Assembly (NCBI RefSeq): GCF_004361855.1
Contig: NZ_SNWQ01000009.1
Coordinates: forward strand, 62,001 to 126,000
Direction: 5' to 3'
Length of the DNA: 64,000 nucleotides
Origin: Kribbella caucasensis
GTDB lineage: Bacteria > Actinomycetota > Actinomycetes > Propionibacteriales > Kribbellaceae
Both the position numbers and the translations under genes were made by a program. The notes under the pieces were generated by a model that searched no databases, had not been told where the DNA came from, and saw only the letters and a program-made list of their open reading frames with translations. Within the stretch, counting starts at the first letter, position 1. Every line of letters starts with the position of its first letter. Below, in pieces: positions 57,933-64,000 of the stretch.

Positions 57933-59681
57933 CTACTGGTAGCGCAGCGCGTCGGCGGTGGTGATCCGGGTCGCGAGGCGCGCCGGGAGACTGGTCGCGA
58001 GAGTCACGAGAACGACTGCTCCGATGGGGACGAGTGTGAGCCACCACCACGGTGCGATGACACGGTCCTCGCTGCTGCCCCCGGAGATGCCGTACACGAC
58101 GACGTACAACAAGATTCCCAGCGGTATCGAGAGGATCGCGGCGATCAACGCCATCACCGCGTGAGCGCCGAGGAGACTCGACGCGATCTGTCCCGGGGTG
58201 AGGCCGATGGTCTTGAGGACGGCGTAGTCGCGGACGCGCTCGCGTACGGCCAGGAGGGCGACGGCGACGATGGTCGTGACGGTGATCAGCAGGAGCAGGG
58301 CGTCGAGGGTGTAGACGAGCAACGGCAACTCGTCAGGTACGTCGCTGGCTTCGCCGACCGGCCGCGCGTCGAGTGATGCTTGCATGCAAAGCGCGAACAC
58401 GACCGCCGCGCTGGTGACCGCGATCGCGCCCGCAAGCCGGGTGGCCCGATGCCGTCGTGCGAGCAGGTCGTTGAGGCCCAACATCATCGGCACGGGCAGG
58501 GAGGTGCGCGCCATGATGCGGCCGAGACGCGATGGCGGCGCGGGCATCGGCGTACCGGATTGGATGGCCTGCAGAGCGCTGAAGCGAGTGCTGCGTCGGG
58601 TCGCCGAGCGCGCACTGCCGATCAGCACGAGCAGTACCGGGATGCTGGCGGCGAGGAGATGCCAGGGGTTCACCGCCATCGTCGGCGAGCCCAGCATCGT
58701 CTGGGCGCTGGCTGCGGCGACCTGCGGTGCGAGCACGGCCCCGACCGCGAAGCCGATGGCCACCGCGATCACACCCAGCCCGGCGGCCTCGAGTGCGAAC
58801 GCCGCCGTCACCTGCCGCGGGGTGAGACCGACGGCTTTCAGGAGCCCGATCTCCCGGTACTGCGCGCTGGCGCGGGCGCCGACCAGGATCGCGACAACGG
58901 CGAAGACCACGACGAGCAGCACGATCGTGTACGTCGTCAGGATGAGTCGTGCCGGAGCCGAATCGCCCAGTGCGGCCGCGCGCTGATCCTGCCAGGTCTC
59001 GACGTTCCCGCTCTCGGGCGGCATGGACGACGCGACCTGGCCGGCGAACATGGGAGCGGCGTCGGGATCGGTGAGCCGGACTGCCTGCGTCCAGCGCCAG
59101 CGACCGGGATCCGGCTCGATCCGCTCCAGGGTGGACCGCGTCGTCCAGGCCAGACCGGGATTCCGGCGCGGGTAGCGCGGCTGACTGGGGACGATCGCGA
59201 TGCCGGCGACGGTCAACTCGATCGGACCACGTGCCGTGGCGAGCCGCAGCGTCGTACCGACGCTGAGTCCGAGTGCGCGCGCGAAGCTTCGCTCGAGCAC
59301 GATCCCGTTCGCGGGCGCCTGTGCGCCCTCGATCCGGATCGGCGCGTTGACGCGGGCAGGAGACTGCAGTCCGGCGATCTGCAGCCGGTCCGACTCGCCG
59401 TCCAGGCCGACGTTCGCGAGCGGGACGGGTTCATCGCGCTCGGCGACACCGGGCATCGCCGCGATGGTGCGAGCGTCGGCTTCGGAGGACACGTTCGCCA
59501 GCGCGTGGGCGCCGTTCGCCGCGGTGAACGTCTGCTGCCAGGGATCGCGTGCGGTCGCCCCGACCTCCAGGGCGAGGACGATGGTGGCCGCCGCGGCACC
59601 GGAGAGCAGAACAGTCAGTACGCTCGCGAGCAGCCGCGATCGGATGCCGGCGAAGGCGAGCTTCAGCAGAATCGCGGTCAT
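57933..59681 (-). CDS. ABC transporter permease, FtsX/MacB type
   Basis: A 582-residue permease with duplicated FtsX-like membrane domains (TYTIVLLVVVFAVVAILVGA and LDALLLLITVTTIVAVALLA) and a large external domain after helix 1 (residues about 45-245). It is fed by the ATPase gene whose stop overlaps its ATG (ATGA). This type exports lipids or peptides or drives envelope processes by mechanotransmission. It closes a three-gene operon led by a PadR regulator. Confidence 0.9.
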   Translation of the reverse strand: MTAILLKLAFAGIRSRLLASVLTVLLSGAAAATIVLALEVGATARDPWQQTFTAANGAHALANVSSEADARTIAAMPGVAERDEPVPLANVGLDGESDRLQIAGLQSPARVNAPIRIEGAQAPANGIVLERSFARALGLSVGTTLRLATARGPIELTVAGIAIVPSQPRYPRRNPGLAWTTRSTLERIEPDPGRWRWTQAVRLTDPDAAPMFAGQVASSMPPESGNVETWQDQRAAALGDSAPARLILTTYTIVLLVVVFAVVAILVGARASAQYREIGLLKAVGLTPRQVTAAFALEAAGLGVIAVAIGFAVGAVLAPQVAAASAQTMLGSPTMAVNPWHLLAASIPVLLVLIGSARSATRRSTRFSALQAIQSGTPMPAPPSRLGRIMARTSLPVPMMLGLNDLLARRHRATRLAGAIAVTSAAVVFALCMQASLDARPVGEASDVPDELPLLVYTLDALLLLITVTTIVAVALLAVRERVRDYAVLKTIGLTPGQIASSLLGAHAVMALIAAILSIPLGILLYVVVYGISGGSSEDRVIAPWWWLTLVPIGAVVLVTLATSLPARLATRITTADALRYQ

Positions 59682-60406
59682 CCGCTGTCGCCGTCGAACG
59701 GGAAGGCGACCGGACGCGCGGGCTGTAGCTCGGTCTGATCGGACACCAGCCCGTCGCGGAGATTGATCACCCGGTCGGCAGCAGCGGCGACGCGCGCGTC
59801 GTGCGTCACCAGCAGCAGCGTCTGTCCACGGTCCCGGGCCGCGCGGAGCAGGGTGAGCACCTCGCGGGCGGCGACGGAGTCGAGATTTCCGGTCGGCTCG
59901 TCGCCCAGAACGATGTCCGGGCTGTTCGCGAGCGCGCGGGCCAACGCGACGCGCTGTTGTTCACCACCGGACAATTGGGCCGGAGCCGCGTCTTGCTTGT
60001 CACCGATCCCGAGGTCGCTCATCAACGTGCTCGCGGATCGGCGGGCTTCCTTCCGACCCCGGCCGACCAGGAGCAGCGGCAGTTCGACGTTCTCGGCGGC
60101 GGACAGCGTCGGCATCAGGTTGAAGAACTGGAACACGAACCCGACCTTGCGGCGCCGCAGCCGGGCCAGCTCGGTCTCGCTGAGCTGGTCGATGCGCTCT
60201 CCGTCGAGCCAGACCTGCCCCGAGGTCGGCCGATCCAGCCCGGCCAGGAGATTCAGCAGCGTCGACTTGCCGCACCCGCTCGGCCCTGTGATCGCGACGA
60301 ACTCACCCGACTCGATCGACAGGTCGATGCCTCGCAGTGCGAACACCTTCGCGCCACCGGTGTCGTACGTCTTGGCCAGATCTCGCGCCTCGAGCACGGG
60401 TGTCAT
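59678..60406 (-). CDS. ABC transporter ATPase, MacB/LolD type
   Basis: A 242-residue ATPase with Walker A GPSGCGKSTLLNLL, Q-loop VFQFFNLMPTL, signature LSGGEQQRVALARAL, Walker B DIVLGDEPTGNLDS and the H-loop in LLVTHDARVA. The start at 60406 overlaps the PadR stop (ATGA) and the stop overlaps the permease ATG, so three proteins come from one coupled mRNA. Confidence 0.95.
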   Translation of the reverse strand: MTPVLEARDLAKTYDTGGAKVFALRGIDLSIESGEFVAITGPSGCGKSTLLNLLAGLDRPTSGQVWLDGERIDQLSETELARLRRRKVGFVFQFFNLMPTLSAAENVELPLLLVGRGRKEARRSASTLMSDLGIGDKQDAAPAQLSGGEQQRVALARALANSPDIVLGDEPTGNLDSVAAREVLTLLRAARDRGQTLLLVTHDARVAAAADRVINLRDGLVSDQTELQPARPVAFPFDGDSG

Positions 60407-60921
60407 GCGGACTCCGCTCCTACGGCCAGTCGTTGTTCGATCAGATCCAGCCATTCCAGACCGGCCTTCAGGTGCAGGACGGCGCCCTCCACCATCAGCT
60501 CGGCCGTCGGGCCCTTGCCACCGTCCGCCAGTACCGCGTCGAGGTCGCGCAACGACTGCAGGTACTCGCGCCGCTGTCGCTCGATCAGCTTCATCGGCGC
60601 GGCCAGTCCGGCGGCCACGACGACCACGAACTTCATGAAGAATTCGTCCTTGAGCCGCGCGCCCGGTACCGGCGCTTCGATCCAGCTCGACAATTCGGCC
60701 TGACCGGCCTCGGTGAGCTCGTACATGCGCTTACGCCGGCTGTCGCCCTCGACGCTGCGGCCGACGACGAGGCCGTCCCGCTCGAGCCGGGCAAGCGTCG
60801 AGTAGACCTGACCGGCGTTCATCGCCGGCAACATCTCACCGAACTCCTGCTCCAACGACTGCTTCAGCTCGTACCCGTACCGGCTGTCGTCGGCCAGCAG
60901 TGCAAGGAACAAAGGCCGCAT
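60403..60921 (-). CDS. PadR-family repressor
   Basis: A 172-residue PadR protein. The winged helix (SRYGYELKQSLEQEFGEMLP, VYSTLARLERDGLVVGRSV, RRKRMYELTEAGQAEL) is followed by a C-terminal dimerisation helix pair. The ATG at 60921 lies directly at the edge of an inverted repeat that also holds a -10 element, so the mRNA is likely leaderless and self-repressed. It governs the ABC exporter downstream; the ligand is probably a toxic compound. Confidence 0.92.
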   Translation of the reverse strand: MRPLFLALLADDSRYGYELKQSLEQEFGEMLPAMNAGQVYSTLARLERDGLVVGRSVEGDSRRKRMYELTEAGQAELSSWIEAPVPGARLKDEFFMKFVVVVAAGLAAPMKLIERQRREYLQSLRDLDAVLADGGKGPTAELMVEGAVLHLKAGLEWLDLIEQRLAVGAESA

Positions 60922-60951
60922 AGATAGCGAGAATATATACCCGCTATCTAT
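60920..60951 (-). promoter_or_regulatory. PadR operator overlapping the -10 and start codon
   Basis: The 10-bp arms ATAGATAGCG (60920-60929) and CGCTATCTAT (60942-60951) flank AGAATATATACC. On the minus strand the spacer holds TATATT as a -10, placing the start of transcription at or within a few bases of the ATG. Confidence 0.75.
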
Positions 60952-61888
60952 CGGTCAATCGCTCGGTCCCGTCCGCCCGCTCGGCGGCGGTCGCGGAGTC
61001 TGCCTCGGTCGTGGTGGCGGCCCAGCTGGCGAGCAGGTTCAGGGCGTCCTGCGACGAGGATCCGGGCTCGGCGGTGTAGGTGAGCAGGCTCTGGCTCGGA
61101 TCGGCCGCCAGCGGGAAAGACTCGAACGGCAGCTCGAGATCCCCGACGACCGGGTGGTGGAAGCGCTTGACGCCGGTGGTGTGGATCCGGACGTTGTACG
61201 CCGCCCAGCGGACCCGGAACTGCTCGCTGCGGGTGGACAGCTCCCCGATCAGGTCCGACGTCTGCCGGTCGTACGGATCCCGGCCGACCTCGGCGCGGAG
61301 CAGGGCGATGGTGTCGGTGGCGACCGTGTCCCAGTCGCGGAAGAACTCGGTCGCGAGCGGGTCGAGGAAGACGAACCGGGCGTTGTTGGGCGGCCGGACT
61401 GGTGCGGCGTACACGGGCGAGAACAGGGCGGACCCGAGGACGTTGGCGGCCAGGATGTCGAGGCGTCCGTTGAGCACGAGGGCCGGCGTACCGCTCATCG
61501 AGTCCAGGACGCGCTGCACTGTTGGACGGACGCGCTGCAGCGTGGGCCGCCGGCGCTGCGGCCGTGTTGTGCCCGCGGTCCGGAGCAGGTCGAGCAGGTG
61601 CGTCCGCTCGGCGTCGTCCAGCTGAAGTGCGTGCGTGATGCCGTCGATGACGCTGTCGGAGACGCCGATGGCGTTGCCGCGCTCGAGCCGGGTGTAGTAC
61701 TCGGTCGAGATCCCCGCGAGCAGGGCGACCTCCTCGCGGCGCAGACCGGAGACCCGCCGACGGGCTCCGCCGTAGACGGGTAGGCCTGCCTGCTCCGGAC
61801 TGATCTTGGCCCGGCGGGTGCTGAGGAACTCCCGGATCTCCGTACGGGCGTCGCCACGGATGTCACGGTCGTCCTTCTGGCCTGCCAT
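60944..61888 (-). CDS. XRE-family regulator with MmyB-like domain, second copy
   Basis: A 314-residue paralogue of the gene at 1131. HTH region: RRVSGLRREEVALLAGISTE, YYTRLERGNAIG. MmyB domain: GRLDILAANVLGSALFSPVY to FHHPVVGDLELPFESFPLA. A short Arg-rich repeat (QRRRPTLQRVRPTVQRV) lies between the domains. It is divergent from an SDR gene, the common arrangement for this family, and probably controls it. Its stop lies inside the PadR operator region. Confidence 0.9.
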   Translation of the reverse strand: MAGQKDDRDIRGDARTEIREFLSTRRAKISPEQAGLPVYGGARRRVSGLRREEVALLAGISTEYYTRLERGNAIGVSDSVIDGITHALQLDDAERTHLLDLLRTAGTTRPQRRRPTLQRVRPTVQRVLDSMSGTPALVLNGRLDILAANVLGSALFSPVYAAPVRPPNNARFVFLDPLATEFFRDWDTVATDTIALLRAEVGRDPYDRQTSDLIGELSTRSEQFRVRWAAYNVRIHTTGVKRFHHPVVGDLELPFESFPLAADPSQSLLTYTAEPGSSSQDALNLLASWAATTTEADSATAAERADGTERLTDR

Positions 61889-61926
61889 GTCTTCCACAGT
61901 ACGAGCGCGTCCACCGGGTTGGGGGT

Positions 61927-61940
61927 CCCTGTCAGTACCC
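61927..61940 (-). promoter_or_regulatory. Box GGGTACTGACAGGG upstream of the second MmyB-type regulator
   Basis: Identical over 14 bp to 1079-1092 and placed 38 bases before its gene, as in the first copy. It lies in the 100-bp divergent region and could serve both the regulator and the SDR gene at 61989. Confidence 0.55.
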
Positions 61941-61988
61941 CTGTTTCAGGGTCTGCCACGTCCTCGCACCGCCTGTTTCCGTAGTCGC

Positions 61989-62831
61989 ATGACTGACAAG
62001 AAGGTTTGGTTCATCACCGGCGCCGGCCGCGGCATGGGCGTCGACATCGCGAAGGCCGCCCTGGCCGCCGGAGACGCCGTCGTCGCCACCGGACGCAACC
62101 CCGACCGGGTCGCCTCCGCGCTCGGCACGTACGACGACCTCCTGGTCGTCAAACTCGACGTCACCGATCCCGCCGGCATCGAGTACGCCGTACGCGCCGC
62201 CGTCGACCGATTCGGCCGGATCGACGTACTGGTCAACAACGCGGGCAACTTCTACGCGGGCTTCTTCGAGGAGATCAGCCCGGAGGACTTCCGGGCGCAG
62301 CTCGAGACCACCCTATTCGGCCCGGTGAACGTCACCCGCACGGTCCTTCCGGTCATGCGTGCCCAGCGCTCGGGCCTCATCGTCACGATCTCCTCGACCG
62401 CCGGCATCGTCGGACAGGAGTTCTGTATGGCGTACGCGGCCGCCAAGTTCGGCGTGGAGGGCTGGATCGAGTCGCTGACTCCGGAGATCGCGCCATTCGG
62501 CATCCGCACGATGCTCGTCGAGCCCGGCTTCTTCCGCACCGAACTGCTCACGCCCGAGTCGACGAACTACGCCGAGCCCTCGATCGAGGAGTACGCCGAA
62601 CGCACCAAGCAGACCGTCGCCGCGTGGACCGGCATGAACGGCAAGCAGGGAGGCGATCCCGCCAAGCTCGCCGACGCGCTGATCCAGCTCGCAACCCAGG
62701 ACGCCCCGCCGCGACGTTTCGCCGCCGGCGCCGACGCGATCGCCACCTTCGAACAGAAGGCAAAGGACCTCCACGCCCAGGCCAACGCCCACCGCGCCCT
62801 GTCCACCAACCTCGCCCACGACCCCGCCTAA
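61989..62831 (+). CDS. Short-chain dehydrogenase/reductase, divergent from MmyB-type regulator
   Basis: A 280-residue classical SDR. The cofactor loop is FITGAGRGMGVDIAKAAL with ATGRNPDRV after strand 2 (Arg favours NADP). NNAG, the catalytic Ser in TISSTAGIVG, and YAAAKFGVEGW (Tyr-x-x-x-Lys) are all present. It sits opposite the XRE/MmyB gene with a shared 100-bp control region. The substrate is unknown. The second SDR follows 15 bp later, probably in the same transcript. Confidence 0.92.
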   Translation: MTDKKVWFITGAGRGMGVDIAKAALAAGDAVVATGRNPDRVASALGTYDDLLVVKLDVTDPAGIEYAVRAAVDRFGRIDVLVNNAGNFYAGFFEEISPEDFRAQLETTLFGPVNVTRTVLPVMRAQRSGLIVTISSTAGIVGQEFCMAYAAAKFGVEGWIESLTPEIAPFGIRTMLVEPGFFRTELLTPESTNYAEPSIEEYAERTKQTVAAWTGMNGKQGGDPAKLADALIQLATQDAPPRRFAAGADAIATFEQKAKDLHAQANAHRALSTNLAHDPA

Positions 62832-62846
62832 GCAAGGACAGCACCG

Positions 62847-63605
62847 ATGGAATCGAAACTCACTGGCACCGTTGCGCTGGTCACGGGCGCAAGCAGCGGG
62901 ATCGGGGCGGCCACCGCCAGGCGGCTTGCCGAAGATGGTGCGTCCGTCGCACTCGTTGCTCGTCGCAAGGATCGGCTGGAGGACGTCGCAGCCGAGATCG
63001 ACAAGGCGGGAGGCACTGCGCTGGTCGTGGAGGCCGACATCACCGACCGGGCCCAGGCCGAGGCGGCCGTGCAGCAGACCGTCGAGCGGTTCGGACGGTT
63101 GGACATCCTGGTCAACAATGCCGGCCTGATGCTCCTCGGCCCCGTCGTCGGCGCGGACGCCGCGGAGTGGGAGCGCATGATCGCCGTCAACGTCAACGGC
63201 CTGCTCTACACCACCCGCGCCACCCTGCCGCATCTGCTGTCGGCCGCCGAGGAAGGCCCACGCCGGGTCGCCGACATCGTCAACATCAGCTCGATCGCCG
63301 GCCGCGTCGCCTGGAACGGGTACGGGGTTTACAACCTCACCAAGTTCGGCGTGAACGGATTCACCGAGTCCCTGCGCCAGGAGATCACCCGACGGCACGT
63401 CCGCGTCGGTGTTCTCGAGCCGGGTGGCGTCGACACCGAACTGGGCTCGCACAACAAGCCCGAGGTCCGCAACGAGATGATCGACCCCTTCTTCGAACAG
63501 ACCGAGGTTCTCGCCCCCGAGGACATCGCCGACGGGGTCGCGTACATGGTCACCCGCCATACCGCGATCGGTGAGCTGTGGATCATGCCCACCGACCAGG
63601 CATGA
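62847..63605 (+). CDS. Short-chain dehydrogenase/reductase
   Basis: A 252-residue classical SDR: VTGASSGIGAATARRL, ARRKDRLEDVA (NADP-type basic residues), LVNNAGLMLLG, NISSIAGRVAW and YNLTKFGVNGF with the catalytic Tyr and Lys. It is close to the clavulanate-dehydrogenase-like or serine-dehydrogenase-like generic SDRs. It follows the first SDR by 15 bp and converges end to end with the AhpD-like gene (stops adjacent). Confidence 0.92.
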   Translation: MESKLTGTVALVTGASSGIGAATARRLAEDGASVALVARRKDRLEDVAAEIDKAGGTALVVEADITDRAQAEAAVQQTVERFGRLDILVNNAGLMLLGPVVGADAAEWERMIAVNVNGLLYTTRATLPHLLSAAEEGPRRVADIVNISSIAGRVAWNGYGVYNLTKFGVNGFTESLRQEITRRHVRVGVLEPGGVDTELGSHNKPEVRNEMIDPFFEQTEVLAPEDIADGVAYMVTRHTAIGELWIMPTDQA

Positions 63606-64000
63606 TCAGTTGAGGTCGAACGCGGCGGCCATGGCGGGATCGTACGAACCGCCCTTCTGGTGGACGATCACGGCGAGGCGGTTGGCCGCGTTGATCATGG
63701 CGACCAAGGAGACGAGCCCGGCGAGCTGGTCGTCGTCGTAGTGCTTGCGTACCGCTGCCCAGGTCTCGTCGGACACGCCGGTGTTGGCGTCGGCGAGCCG
63801 GGTGCCCTCTTCGGCGAGTGCCAGCGCGGCCTGCTCGGCCTCGGTGAATACGGTGGACTCGCGCCACGCGGCGACCAGGTGGAGGCGAAGCGAGCTCTCA
63901 CCAGCGGCCTCGGCCTCCTTCGTGTGCATGTCGATGCACCAGCCGCAGCCGTTGATCTGGCTGGCGCGCAGCGACACCAGCTCCTGCGTGGACTTCGGCA
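63606..64000 (-). CDS. AhpD-like/carboxymuconolactone decarboxylase-family protein, 5' end cut
   Basis: The 3' 131 codons are in the window; the start lies beyond 64000, and the frame stays open to the edge (KSTQELVSLRASQIN). The AhpD-type redox centre is GCGWCIDMHTKEAEAAGE, Cys-Gly-Trp-Cys with the following His. Members reduce peroxides via a partner or have unknown hydroperoxidase roles. It is convergent with the SDR gene. Confidence 0.88.
   Translation of the reverse strand, partial: PKSTQELVSLRASQINGCGWCIDMHTKEAEAAGESSLRLHLVAAWRESTVFTEAEQAALALAEEGTRLADANTGVSDETWAAVRKHYDDDQLAGLVSLVAMINAANRLAVIVHQKGGSYDPAMAAAFDLN

Noticed and set aside
1..64000. CRISPR arrays, insertion sequences, prophage genes, rRNA
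   Set aside because: I saw no regularly spaced repeats, transposase or integrase motifs, phage structural genes or rRNA signatures.

Overview
The window is high-GC DNA with dense, often overlapping genes, many GTG and TTG starts, several 4-bp ATGA/GTGA stop-start overlaps, and typical actinobacterial families: SARP/BTAD regulator, MmyB-type XRE regulators, ECF42 sigma factor with a DGPF partner, and orn next to tRNA-His. It looks like the chromosome of a soil actinomycete. A Kribbella-like member of the Propionibacteriales is my guess from general style and is not proven here. I see no phage, insertion sequence, CRISPR array or rRNA. The only RNA gene found is tRNA-His.

Layout. 0-15.5 kb is mixed housekeeping and regulation: LysR, XRE/MmyB, a LacI/Gfo-Idh pair, tRNA-His, oligoribonuclease, a methyltransferase, a 1068-residue SARP-type regulator, a cold-shock gene, a MarR/MFS divergent pair and a ketopantoate-reductase-like gene. 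15.6-23.2 kb is a glycan-use locus: two ABC sugar permeases, a secreted GH5-CBM13 enzyme, a lipoprotein binding protein and a GH35 beta-galactosidase, read leftward, with a divergent LacI regulator and two operator-like palindromes between them.

23.2-39.5 kb is the most interesting region, a C1/C2 acid catabolic island. It holds sucCD, an OFA-type MFS carrier, a ThDP-dependent acyl-CoA lyase/decarboxylase, formyl-CoA:oxalate CoA-transferase, an ADP-forming acyl-CoA ligase, an Nramp-like transporter without the usual metal motif, TerC, a GntR regulator, an unlisted 51-residue ORF, NAD-dependent formate dehydrogenase and a LysR regulator. The obvious reading is oxalate to oxalyl-CoA to formyl-CoA to formate to CO2 plus NADH. 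However, the ThDP enzyme differs from the characterised Oxalobacter enzyme at every pocket position I can compare, so a 2-hydroxyacyl-CoA lyase releasing formyl-CoA is a real alternative. An 11-bp box resembling TGTATGCAGTA recurs in the promoters of this island and also before the distant panE-like gene, which suggests one regulon.

39.7-46.6 kb carries an alpha/beta hydrolase and a 2017-residue secreted PKD-repeat protein. 46.9-52.4 kb has a YdcF protein and two small convergent operons: a two-domain protein of unclear function plus an epimerase, facing a His-rich beta-propeller plus a phasin-like protein. 52.5-56.6 kb has an NmrA-type protein beside a scrap of an old-yellow-enzyme gene, then an ECF42 sigma factor/DGPF operon and two DHFR-like proteins. 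The ECF42 operon and one DHFR-like gene carry near-identical promoters. 56.6-64 kb has a YcaQ/AlkX-type protein, a PadR-ABC-FtsX operon that may be leaderless, a second MmyB-type regulator with the same promoter box as the first, two SDR enzymes and a truncated AhpD-like gene.
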